64,000 nucleotides of DNA from Patella vulgata (Eukaryota > Mollusca > Gastropoda > Patellidae). The stretch is taken from assembly GCF_932274485.2 (NCBI RefSeq), contig NC_065879.2, forward strand, positions 47,230,936 to 47,294,935, given 5' to 3'. The position numbers and the translations under genes are program-made. Shown piece by piece: positions 1 to 10,318 of the stretch; the stretch's first letter is position 1, and every line of letters starts with the position of its first letter. A model generated the notes under the pieces. It was not told the DNA's origin, did no database searches, and saw only the letters and a list, made by a program, of their open reading frames with translations.

Positions 1-1437
1 GATTCATTAATGATCGTTCGATTTGTTTGAAACAAAGTTCATATGCTCCGTTTTCCAAAATGTCATTTTTTTTGTTATCGATTAAGTTTCCTGTCGACAC
101 CGGAAGTGGCATAATTTCAACAAAAACTATAATTTTTACAGTTCGGTACCACTTTTTGAAAGCAAATATTATTTTTTCAAAATTTGTTATTACCAAATCG
201 ATGCGCAATGCAAAGGCGCACAAAACATCGGACTCATTTTTTTTAATTTCGATTTCGTTTTCGGGCTATTTCGATTAAAAGGTGAAAAAAAGGTGTAAAA
301 TTAAGCTATTTACAACCCATTCAGCGTCTTAATATTTTAAAATATTTCTTCGTAACTTTCATAAACTCGTAGCAACAATCCATACGAAGAGAATGTATGT
401 GAAAATTAGTTTGTAATATGAGCAGTTGCCGAGAAATGTGCAATTTTGCATGAGTGACTTTTTACGCTAGTTTGCCTGTAAAAGAGTCAATTATTATTGG
501 ATTTCCATAAAAGTGACACCATTTGATGCGTAATGTCAATATTAACTAGGTCAAGCCAATTCAACATTTTCAGTGTCAACGGAAATGACGTAATTTGGGC
601 AAAAACTGTATTTAGAGCCATTAAAACCAATAATTTATTCAAATGAGTCGTATTTGTTATTTGTTTAAAATTTTGATATTTGATTCCAATCAACTAATAG
701 AATGAACCCATACGATCATATAGATATCACAAAATGGTTTCTAACTTTTTCAGTTGCCGAGAAACAGACGATTTTCAACAGGTAACTTTTCAAGGTTTTT
801 GGTCCATAAAAGTGTCAATTATTATTCGATTTTCATAAAATTTTCAGTATGTGATACCTAATGCCATTTACGATTTCATACAAGTAATTTAAGATTTTCG
901 TTATCACCGGAAGTAACGTCATTTGGGCAAAAACTGTATTTTTAGCCTTCAAAACAGATATTTTATTCAAATGAGTCTGATTTTTAATATTCTTAAAATT
1001 ATGATATTTGATTCCAATCAACAAATAGATTGAAACCATACGATCATACAGATACCAAAAAATGGTTTCTAACTAGTACGGGCGCAGACAAAAAGACGAT
1101 TTTCTACAAGTCACTTTTCAAGGTTTTTGGTCTATAAAAGTGGCATTTATTATTCGATTTACATAAAATTTTCACCATGTGATGCCTTATGCCATTTCTG
1201 ATTTCATAAATCTAATTGAACATTTTCAATATCACCAGAATTACTGTACACTTACATGTAACAAATGTATAAAATGAATTGATATTGCTGGATTTAGTTG
1301 ATTCGGCGTCCATTTTATTTGATCTGTGCAATGCTTATGTGGAAACCTGCTTAATGGTTTCATTGGTACCGGAAGTGACATATGTTTAGGGTAACGTGAC
1401 ACCGGTGAAACCCGTCATTACTGCATCGCAGTTCTAG
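1..1437 (+). mobile_element. Helitron-like non-autonomous repeat, copy 1 (5' end outside window)
   Basis: First of four head-to-tail relatives. It opens with a block also found near 1990, 3655 and 4760 (cgatttgt..aaaacaaag..catatgct) and ends with the hairpin plus CTAG at 1420-1437. Inside lie about three ~320-bp sub-repeats (about 481-790, 800-1115 and 1130-1260), each with a core like caccggaagtaacgtcat followed by ttgggcaaaaactgta. No long reading frame is present and the short ones are not conserved between copies, so this is non-coding. Assignment to Helitron/Helentron rests on the 3' end only; the 5' end is not in the window. Confidence 0.6.
1420..1437 (+). other. Helitron-type 3' terminus (copy 1)
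   Basis: ACTGC-ATC-GCAGT forms a perfect 5-bp stem with a 3-nt loop. One base later comes CTAG, followed by T. A short hairpin just before a terminal CTRR, inserted next to T, is the classic Helitron 3' signature. The same 18 bases recur at 3405-3422 and 5889-5906. Confidence 0.65.
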
Positions 1438-1985
1438 TTAGGGTTTCACACTGCGTAGCTTGTGTGAAACACTATTGTTTTTGTTAAAATTCTTCTTATT
1501 ATTATTCTTCTTATTATTATTATTTTTTTTTTCCAATTTGATTGTATCTCAGAAACTACTTGTCGGATTGATTCGATGTCTTCGGTTTTACTGGAAAAGT
1601 GGGTGTGACTTAGAGATTAAAGCTATTTCGAACGTTCTGCGACTATGCAAAATGTCCGAAATCGTCGAATTTGTCGATTTTTGAAATATTGCCGTAATAT
1701 TAACAATAATCGTCGGATTTTAACATTGGATACATTTTGACACAGCCAGAGACAAGGCACATAGCCACGGTTCTTTAGATTTTTGATTTTCCACGAATCG
1801 TCGGAGATATTAGGCGCCAAATTTTGAAAATTTAAATTTTTACAAAAAACTTTTTTATTCATGAATATTTTAATGTGGTATTTTACCCAGGGTTAAAGAG
1901 TCATCTGATTTGACCAAAAATGGCACCATTTTTTGTCATCGTAAATTTCCTTGACCCCCATTGGCTAATTCAGTTTTTCAGTCCT
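1438..1985 (+). repeat. Inter-copy linker with hairpin and (TTA/TTC)n microsatellite
   Basis: Between repeat copies 1 and 2. It holds a 9-bp inverted repeat (GTTTCACAC at 1443-1451, GTGTGAAAC at 1462-1470), then a pyrimidine-rich (TTA/TTC)n tract at about 1491-1535, then a block starting ccaatttgattgta. A shortened relative follows copy 2 at 3423-3648. Hairpins beside microsatellites are common in non-autonomous Helentron-like elements, so this may be the 5' region of the next copy rather than host DNA. Confidence 0.5.
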
Positions 1986-3422
1986 GGATTAATTATTTAT
2001 TGCTCGATTTGTATAAAACAAAGTTCATATGCTCCGTAATCCAAAATGTCATTTTTTTTGTTACCGGTAAAGTTACCTTTCGGCAACGGAAGTGACGTAA
2101 ATTTAGCAAAAACTACAATTTTGACAGTTCGGTACCACTTTTTGAAAGCAAATATTATTTTTTTCAAATCTGGTATGACTGAAAGTGTGTGCCCTGTAAA
2201 GGCGCAGAAAACATCGGGCTCAGTTTTTTTAATTTCGATTTCGTTTTCGGGTCATTTTGATTTAAAGGTGAAAAAAGGTGAAAAAATGAGCTATTTACAA
2301 CCCATTCAGGCTTTTCATATTTTAAAATATTTCTTCGCAACTTTCATAAACTTGTAGCATTAATCCATACGAAGAGAATCTATCTCAAAATTAGTTTGTA
2401 ATATGAGCAGTTGCCGAGAAATGGTCAATTTTGCATGAGTCACTCTTTACGCTATTGTGTCTGTAAAAGAGTCAATTATTATTGGATTTTCATAAAAGTG
2501 ACACCATTTGATGCATAATGTCAATTTTGACTAGTTCAACTCAATGTAACATTTTCCATGTCACCGGAAATGACGAAATTTGGGTAAAAACTGTATTCAT
2601 AGCCTTAGAAACAAATAATTTATTGAAATGAGTCGTATTTGTTGTTTGTTTAATATTTTGATATTTGATTCTAATCAACTAATAGAATTAACCCATACGA
2701 TCATATAGGTATCACAAAATGGTTTCTAACTTGTTCAGTTGTAGAGAAATAGGTAATTTTCAACAGGTCACTTTTCAAGGTTTTTTGTCCATAAAAGTGT
2801 CAATTATTATTCGATTTTCATGAAATTTTCACTATGTGATACCTAATGCCATTTACGATTTCATACAAGTAATTTAAGATTTTCATTATCACCGGAAGTA
2901 ACGTCATTTTGGCAAAAACTGTATTTTTAGCTTTCAAAACAGATATTTTATTCAAATGAGTCTGAGTTGTTATGTTTTTAAAATTATGATATTTGATTCC
3001 AATCAACAAATAAAATAAACCCATACGATCATACAGATTCCAGAAAATGGTTTCTAACTTGTATGGTTGCAGAGGAATTGACGGTTTTCTACAAGTCACT
3101 TTTTAAGGTTTTTGGTCTATAAAAGTGGCAATTATTATTCGATTTACATAAAATTTTCACCATGTGATGCCTTATGCCATTTCTGATTTCATAAAACTAA
3201 TTGAATATTTTCATTATCACCGGAAGTACTGTACACTTACATGTAACAAATATATAAAATGAATTGATATTGCTGGATTTGGTTGATTCGGCGTCCATTT
3301 TATTTGATGTGTGCAATGATGAGGTGGAAACCTGTTTAATGGTTTCATTGGTACCGGAAGTGACATATGTTTAGGGTAACGTGGCACCGGTGAAACCCGT
3401 CATTACTGCATCGCAGTTCTAG
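1986..3422 (+). mobile_element. Helitron-like repeat, copy 2 (most complete)
   Basis: Runs from the block cgatttgtataaaacaaag (about 2007) to the CTAG at 3419-3422 and matches copy 1 throughout with scattered substitutions. It contains ~320-bp sub-repeats at about 2455-2775, 2785-3105 and 3110-3240. Non-coding; the apparent frames at 2046-2357 and 2818-3099 sit in the same repeat blocks as frames in the other copies but are not maintained there. Confidence 0.6.
3405..3422 (+). other. Helitron-type 3' terminus (copy 2)
   Basis: Identical hairpin (ACTGC 3405-3409, GCAGT 3413-3417) and CTAG 3419-3422 followed by T. The TTA-rich microsatellite begins a few bases downstream, unlike copy 1, where about 50 bases including the 9-bp hairpin intervene. 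Confidence 0.65.
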
Positions 3423-3648
3423 TTCTTATTATTATTATTATTATTATTTTCCAATTTGATTGTAATTTGATTTGATTTCTTCGGTTTTATTGGGAAAGTG
3501 GGTGTGACGTAGAGATTAAAGCTATTTTGGGCATTCTGTGACAATGCGAAATGTCCGAAATCACCGAAGTTGTCGTTTTTTTAAAAAAAATGCCGTAGTA
3601 TTAACAATAATCATCGAATTTTAACATATGATGCATTTTTCAGTCCTA
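3423..3648 (+). repeat. Shortened inter-copy linker
   Basis: Same ingredients as 1438-1985 but with large deletions. A (TTA)n tract at 3424-3450 is followed by the ccaatttgattgta block and the cggttttattgggaaagtgggtgtgac stretch that pairs with about 1580-1612. Non-coding. Confidence 0.5.
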
Positions 3649-4745
3649 GATTAATTATTTATTATTCGATTTGTACAAAAAAAAGTCCATATGCTGCGTG
3701 GCCCAAAATGTCATTTATTTTGTTACCGGTAAAGATTCGAGTCGGCACCGGAAGTGAAGTAAAATCAGCAAAAACTACAATTTTGACAGATTTTGACAGT
3801 TCGGTACAACTTTTTGAAAGCAAAAGGCGCACAAATCATCGGACTCAGTTTTTTTAATTTCGATTTCGTTTTCGGGCTATTTCGATTAAAAGGTGAAAAA
3901 AGGTGTAAAATTAAGCTATTTACAACCCATCCACCGTCTTCATATTTCAAAATATTTCATCGTAACTTTCATAACCTCGTAGCAATAACTATACAAAGAG
4001 AATGTATGTCAAAATTAGTTTGTAATATCAGCAGTTGTCGAGAAATAGGCAATTTTGCATGAGTCACATTTCGTGCTATTTTGCCTGTACAAGAATCAAT
4101 TATTATTCAATTTTCAATTTTCTTTCACCATTTTATGCCGAATGCCACGTTTGGCTAGATTAAACCATTTTAACACCTTTACTGTCACCGGAAGTGACGT
4201 CATTTGGGCAAAAACTGAGTTTTAGCCTTCAAAACCGATATTTTTTTCAAATGAGTTGTATATGTTATTTGTTTAAAAGTATGATATTTAATTTCAATCA
4301 ACAAATAGAATGAACCCATACGACCATATAGATACCACAAAATGGGTTCTAACTTGTAAGGTTTCAGAGAAATAGACGGTTTTCTACTAGTCACTTTTCA
4401 AGGTTTTTGGTCTATAACAGTGTCAAATATTATAAGATTTTCATAAAATTTTTACCATGTGATGCCTTATGCCATTTCTGATTTCATAAAACTAATTTAA
4501 CATTTTCATTCTCATCGGAAGTAATGTCATTTAAGCAAAAACTGTATTTTTAGCCTTCAAAACAAATATTTGTTTGAAGTGAGTTATATTTAGTATTCGT
4601 TTACCATTATGATATTTCATTCCAATGGAAATATAGATTGGATCAATACGATCATAAATATGTCAAAAAATAGCTTCTAGCATCTTCTCTTGCAAAGAAA
4701 TAACCAATTTCGTCAGGATCACTTTTTAAGACTTTTCGCATTTTT
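3649..4745 (+). mobile_element. Helitron-like repeat, copy 3 (lacks the 3' end)
   Basis: Begins with the shared block at about 3655 and carries two sub-repeats (about 4085-4400 and 4420-4740). It passes directly into copy 4 without the terminal hairpin or CTAG. The best-preserved core of the whole array, CGGAAGTGACGTCA, lies at 4189-4202. Confidence 0.55.
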
Positions 4746-5906
4746 ATTACAGTTTATGGGTTCTAAATTAATTATTTATTGCCTGATTTGTATAAAACAA
4801 AAGCTCATATACTCCTTGGTGTAAATTCTCAACTTGTTTCTACCTATAAAGTTTTGTCGGCACCGGAAGTGACGTAATCTTGCCTAAAATTTAAATTTTG
4901 ACGGGTCGGGGGATCTTTTCCTAAGGAAAAATCTTAATTTCTACAAATCTTATCAATGAAGATGACTGCTCCTACTACAGGCGCAAAATATGTCGGGCTT
5001 AGTTTTTTGGGGTTTTTTTATATCAGTTTTGTATTTGCGCCATTTGGATTTAAGGTTCAAAAATAGAGTAAAAATCAGCTATTTATCGTCTTCATATTTT
5101 AAATTATTTCTACGCAACTTTCATAATGTTGCAGCATCAATCCATACGAGGACAATGTATGGCAAAATTAGATTGTAATATGCGCAGTTGCAAAGAAATA
5201 GGCAATTTTGCATGCGTCACTTTTCACGTTATTTTGCATGTAAAAGAGTCAATTATCGTTCGATTTTCAATTTTTGTTACCATGTGATGCCTCATGCCAC
5301 CTTTGACTAGGTCAATCCAACTGAAAATGACGACATTTGGGCAAAAACCCATACGACCATACAGATATCACAAAATGGTTTCTAATTTGTTCGGTTGCAG
5401 AGATATAGGTTTTGGTCTATAAAAGTGTCAATTATTATTCGATTATCTTAAAATTTTCACCATGTGAGGCCTTATGCCATTTATATTTTCATAGAATTAA
5501 TGTAAAAAAATTATTATCACCGGAAGTAATGTAATTTTGGCAAAAACTGTGTTATTAGCCTTCAAATTGTTTTGAAGTGAGTTATATTTATCATTCGTTT
5601 AACATTATGATATTTGATTCCAATGGACATATAGATTGGATCAATACGATCATATAGATGTCCAAAAATTGTTTCTAGCATCTTCCCTTGTCGAGAAATT
5701 TCTCATTAAAAAGTCAGCTAACTTAGCGGTAAGTTAGTAACAAATTTTGTAATGATCACTTTTTTGACATATGTAACACATGGTAACAAATGGTAACAAA
5801 TGTATAAATGAAATTAATATTGCTGGGTAACTGGCACCGGAAGTGACATAAGTTCAAGGGTAATGTGTCACCGGTTAAACCCGTCATTACTGCATCGCAG
5901 TTCTAG
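4746..5906 (+). mobile_element. Helitron-like repeat, copy 4 (diverged, deleted)
   Basis: Starts with ctaaattaattatttattgc at about 4762, shares the sub-repeat cores at 4859, 5518 and 5837, and ends with the terminal hairpin and CTAG. It is more diverged than copies 1 and 2 and has internal deletions. The DNA after 5906 is unrelated to the linkers, so this is probably the true right edge of the array. Confidence 0.55.
5889..5906 (+). other. Helitron-type 3' terminus (copy 4)
   Basis: Third identical occurrence: ACTGC 5889-5893, ATC loop, GCAGT 5897-5901, CTAG 5903-5906, then T and non-repeat DNA. This end defines the probable insertion junction. Confidence 0.65.
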
Positions 5907-7449
5907 TTAAGTTTTTTTAATTTATACAGTATACGATATGTCCCACCAACCCCACGAAATACAAATTCTCATTCCAAATAACTCAAATAAGCTCTAATTT
6001 TACCAATAGTAATTATTGTACAACAATGTTATATTCTTATTCAATAATAGCCGGTTGTTTTTTGTACACTATACCATAATATTTGGTAGGGCCATTTTTT
6101 TTTTAGTTTCTTCAAAGAGGCAAATTTCAATTTACAACAGCCGGCGTATTAGCGGAGCTGAAAATTATAAGACCAATCAGTTCCATCAACCCACTACTTA
6201 TCTAAAATAATTACTAGTTGATGTCTTTTCGACAAATTAGATTAGAAACTAACAATGGATATTCATTTTGTTTAGTTCTTCAAATGTTGACATTATCAAT
6301 GTTGACGTGGAGATTAATCATATCAAGAACCATACTTTCTTTACATAATATTTAACGACGAATGTTTTGGCGTGGGAGGGGGTATAACTATTTTGTACCA
6401 AAATTGATTGATATTTTTGAGAAATAATTGAGGAAATGAGTTGACTACCTTCTTTGGGGGACTTCCAAGGATTTCTTGGAAGATAAACTAACATGGAAGT
6501 GGGTCGCGATCGAATTATTTCAGTCGTTATCTTTAGCAGTGGCAACTAGGGGAAAATCACATGGTTTTACCCCACCTCAGTCCAATTCTTTTTTTAATAT
6601 TAAATCCACTCTTAATTTGGGTTTACATGATGTCGCGAAAGCAACGCATAATAGCACGCATAGAAATCCAGACGAAAATCCTGGTACAAAACACATACAC
6701 ATCGTAAGTAATAACAGTACTATGAAATTTAGGGAACGGATCACCCGCGAAACCATACACCTCGGACCAAAGACAACTTGGACCAAGGTCAGTCGGACCA
6801 ACTGAAGACCACTCGGATCAATACAAAAGTCAGAGGGGTCTATCAACTGGTCTTGGTCCGAGTTGTCATGCATTCTATCAATTCGGGGGATGGGGCGGGC
6901 GCAGGCTACACACCTTTAAATGACCATAACTGGTCTCAATTTACAATGTACAATATTTTGTTATAATAAAATGACAAGAACTATTTATTTATGAATATAC
7001 ATAATACAGCAAAAATATGTCGTCCAAGCATTGTGTTCAAATGCTTGGTTATACTTGTGCAAGGTCTTAAACCTAATTGAAACCTAATTTTGGCATGGCG
7101 AGGCTTTAAACTGTATATTTCGCCTTAAATTTTATATTTAGTCTAGTGGCCTGTTTGGGCTTTAAACAATTGATGTGTTGGGCTTTAATGCAAAAATGTT
7201 TATCTTAACGCATTGAAGAGAACGTGTGTAGAAACACATATTTTTCTTTTAAAAAATAAGTTTAATATTTCTTGTCAGTGAAATAGTTATCATGAGATTG
7301 TAAACATAAACATCGGAGATCAGTTCATTAATCTTCGGTATTCCCTGCATGGTATTAGAAATTATCATTTTCGATTTAAAACCATTAAACTGTAACTGTA
7401 CACGTACATTCTCGCTTTAGCACAGAAAGTTAAAGGTAAGGTCACTCAC
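5907..7449. other. Non-coding stretch; probably intron of the 7.4-kb gene
   Basis: No recognisable exon, RNA gene or repeat apart from the inverted repeat at 6772-6867. Open frames at 6318-6545, 6476-6805 and 6577-6873 lie on both strands over the same bases and show no domain. Because the exon at 7450-7605 is spliced toward lower coordinates, this DNA is most simply its first intron, possibly continuing beyond base 1. Confidence 0.4.
6772..6867. repeat. Inverted repeat / stem-loop
   Basis: GACAACTTGGACCAAG at 6772-6787 pairs with CTTGGTCCGAGTTGTC at 6852-6867 (15 of 16 positions) across a 64-base loop. The loop holds further ggacca / tggtcc fragments. Could be the centre of a small foldback element; no target duplication was seen. 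Confidence 0.55.
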
Positions 7450-7605
7450 CTGTCCATATCCCCATTCAACCGTTACTTCAATATTTTCTGGTGACTGTGA
7501 CCATACTGTAGTATTCGATGGTGGATCACACAGTAGACCAGTAGACAATATTCCAGGTAAAGTTAATAAACAATAACACAGACACAACGTTACCTTCCTA
7601 TTCAT
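7450..7605 (-). CDS. First coding exon of a secreted protein (signal peptide)
   Basis: Reading leftward from the ATG at 7605 gives MNRKVTLCLCYCLLTLPG and then ILSTG: a basic n-region, a Cys/Leu-rich hydrophobic core and a small-residue end, a good secretory signal peptide of about 23 residues. The mature part starts LLCDPPSNTTVWSQSPEN and ends at EWGYGQ, where CAG is followed by GTGAGT, a consensus 5' splice site (intron begins at 7449, phase 0). An upstream in-frame ATG at 7641 would add 12 residues without improving the signal, so 7605 is preferred. There is one N-glycosylation sequon (Asn-Thr-Thr). The partner exon was not found at lower coordinates and is probably outside the window. The CDP..N.T.W pattern faintly recalls the exon at 62374-62485, but I do not claim homology. 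Function unknown. Confidence 0.6.
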
Positions 7606-7870
7606 GGCAATACCCCTTTCGCGAAGAGTTGTCATGATCATGTACGAAAAAAAATCACAAGTTCAGTTTACAAATGACAACTGGCCCGCCAATTCACACT
7701 CGTCTTAGAAACCGGGAGCTTCGATCAGTTAGCATCTATGTTCCATCGTGTGTTAACATTATATCACATCTGTCAGGATAGATGGAGCTAACGTCGCCAC
7801 ACAACTCGACTTTCTCTGGTTTCACTGGCGATAGAGAGTATCAATAAACTTAGCAGACTGTTTAGCGTGG

Positions 7871-7877
7871 TTATATA
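7871..7877 (-). promoter_or_regulatory. Possible TATA box for the secreted-protein exon
   Basis: On the minus strand these bases read TATATAA, 266 bases upstream of the ATG at 7605. Start of transcription would fall near 7845, leaving a 5' leader of about 240 bases. In AT-rich DNA such a motif arises by chance easily; the support is position and orientation only. Confidence 0.25.
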
Positions 7878-8437
7878 GACGCCAGCTTCTGACACAGGGA
7901 TACGATTATGCTGTTAGCGACCAAGGAGTCTAGTCGATAGCAATTCTAATTCTCTGACTTGTTCAACAATATCGGCCAAAAGATCTAAGACCGGCACATG
8001 GGCGGCAATCTAATTTCCCGAGTGTTACTCTTTGTATAAATGAACTAAGCACCCCTTGTTCTCCACTAAAAGATTTGCGTTAGCTGACTTTCTGAAAGTA
8101 AAGACAAAATCATGATTGAGCAAAGCAACAGAACACAAAACGTCCAATTTTCCTTTATTCTCGGGTAAACCAATTTCTTAACTACGTGCACTTAAGCTGA
8201 GACGTTTGGAATCTTGTTTAAAGTTTACATCAATTTTTATTTTGATTTCACGCGATATAAGGCTTAAGTATTTATTATCATGGCTAGACTTTAACTGATG
8301 AAATTTACTTAAATGATTTACTCTTTCTGTGAAGGATTTGACCTCTATCCTTAATCAACTGATTACCTGGAAGCTGTGTTGGATCACGCAGTTTATAATA
8401 CAACTGCACGAACGTCAATAATCGGAAGTACTTGTTG

Positions 8438-8570
8438 ATTTTATAAATTATAACCACTAGCATTGAAATAACAAACACTCAGATCAATATTTTATTAATC
8501 ATAATCAATATCATTGAAATAACGACTAAAATCAGCATTTTATCAATTATAACCACCACCATTGATGTAA
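8438..8570. repeat. Short degenerate tandem repeat (~60 bp x about 2.5)
   Basis: Three partial units built from ttttat..attataaccac and cattgaaataac..cactcagatca occur in a row. The rest of 7900-9630 shows nothing recognisable. Confidence 0.45.
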
Positions 8571-9635
8571 ATATATGCTATACCTGATTTTTTTATATCT
8601 ATATATAAATTTTGCATATCTATTAAGATTTAAACTTACACTATATATTTTCAATGACAATATGTTCCTGTACAATTTTCTTGATATTTGGTCAAAACTA
8701 TATCAGTCATCTCGACATTGAATATCTTTAGATACAAACATTCCTCTCTTGTGATATGGGTGTCCCATTTCTAGACGAAAAAGTTTGTCCTACGTTCCTT
8801 CACAATTTCTATGTAATGTATATAAATATGCCTTAAGTATGCGACCTACTAAACCTCAAATTATCATGAGGTGGGGTGGGGTAGTCACTAGTTTAAAACA
8901 CCTAACATTTGTCTAGACATATGCAAATACGAGGTCATGCTGCATAGACAAAATCTTGCTTGCAGAAATGTATTGTCACATTTTAAAAAGGTCTTTTAAA
9001 CTGAGTTATTTTCGATGTTTCCAACATAGAAAGAGTTATTCTTTTCCAAGAAACTTGCAGTGATATTATTACACTAAAATCACTCCGTGATTTATTTCAT
9101 ATTCATATTTTTTTAATAATGGTGAGGTTGCTGGATTCCCGAAAATTCAGATGTAAGAAACAAGTCAGATAAAATAAAAATGAATTAAGGTTAGAGCTTT
9201 CCTAAAAAGAACAACAGACCAGCAATAATATGAAACACCCTTTGATTTGACAAGAAATAACCACCGGCTTGATACATGACCTGCACATCCAGTCAGTCAT
9301 TTCATGTTTTCTTTATTAGAAGTAACAGACTCGTGCATTTTAATCAGTACTGGTTTATCGTTATTGAGTGATGACGACGAGTACTTCCAATAAAGCTATT
9401 TATTTGGTATGTAGAGGGTGTCGGACATTTCTGTCACTCTAACGTTTTATTATATTACCGTTTGTCATGTTGAGTTGTTGCCATAATGAAGAGGTTCTTA
9501 TCTATATTAGATTATCATTCATTGCGCATACATAGTGGTTTTACTTTAAAGAGACAGTAAATGGTATTTTTGACACATTGAATTATTTATTGGATTGATC
9601 ACTTGTAAGTGTCGCAATTTATGAAGACCTAGAAA

Positions 9636-9727
9636 TGAAATGAAATACGGTTTAACGGCTTACTTTTCTGCACCGACTATGCTAAGGAAGACGGGGTTGG
9701 AGGCATAGGTGTCCAGCGATGCATACA
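9636..9727 (-). mobile_element. SINE-1 3' fragment
   Basis: Starts with the (GAAAT)n tail and reads aatacggtttaacggctt..gctaaggaagacggg, a diverged form of the 3' part of the SINE-1 family seen in full at 24740-25077. Lies directly next to a longer copy in the same orientation. Confidence 0.6.
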
Positions 9728-9737
9728 TGTTTATAAG

Positions 9738-10100
9738 GAAATGAAATGAAATAAAATGGGGTTTAACGTCCTACTGTTCTGCTCCGAACTGGGCTAATGA
9801 AGACGGACATACGCCATATAGTGTGCTATGAGGGAAATTTTCCCCTCATATTCTTATATCGAATTCCAACTGTTAAAGGATCTTATACATGCGCGCCAAT
9901 GTGTACACGGGACCTCGGTTTTTCGTCCCATCCAAACGACTAGACAACTGTCCTTGTCAGACCCTCCGTCCTACATCACTGACAAGGGAGAACCACGCCG
10001 GAAAATCTAGATGAACTTTCTCGACCAATGCATGGATCAAACACGCGACCTCCAGGCTAGCGAACCAGCGTCTTACCCACTTAGCCACCGTACCATCCCC
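9738..10100 (-). mobile_element. SINE-1, nearly full-length tRNA-derived SINE
   Basis: Read on the minus strand it begins with a tRNA-like head. TGGCTAAGTGGGTAAGACGC near 10090-10070 fits a pol III A box, and GTGTTTGATCC near 10045-10035 fits a B box (GGTTCGANNCC with changes). A body follows (gtgatgtaggacgg, cgaggtcccgtgtaca, ttggaattcgatataag), then a tail ending in gtttaaccccatttta and (TTTCA)n. Dispersed copies at 24740, 28411 and 44857 share the same layout. The overlapping open frames on both strands are not genes. Confidence 0.75.
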
Positions 10101-10201
10101 CCAACCCACCCCACCCAGCCCCGCTCCGCCTCGCCCCGCCAAGTTTATAAGGATTAAGTCACTTATATGGATATCCTACTTCTGAATTTATTAACATGCA
10201 A

Positions 10202-10318
10202 GGATTTTTTTCCGGCGTGATTTACCCTTGTCAGTGATGCAGCGTCTTGTCGTTCAGTTGGGACGAAAAACCTAAGTCTTGTGTACATTTGGCGTTCAAG
10301 TAAAGGAATTTTTGACAC
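10202..10318 (+). mobile_element. SINE-1 body fragment
   Basis: Carries the body segments ttttccggcgtgatttaccc, ttgtcagtgatgcagcg, gggacgaaaaacctaagtc and tgtacatttggcg, without the tRNA head or the tail. Opposite in orientation to the copy at 9738-10100. Confidence 0.6.

Noticed and set aside
6577-6873. 98-codon minus-strand frame with a hydrophobic stretch (FIVLLLLTMCMCF)
   Set aside because: Overlaps a plus-strand frame of similar length and an inverted repeat; no splice context or family resemblance.
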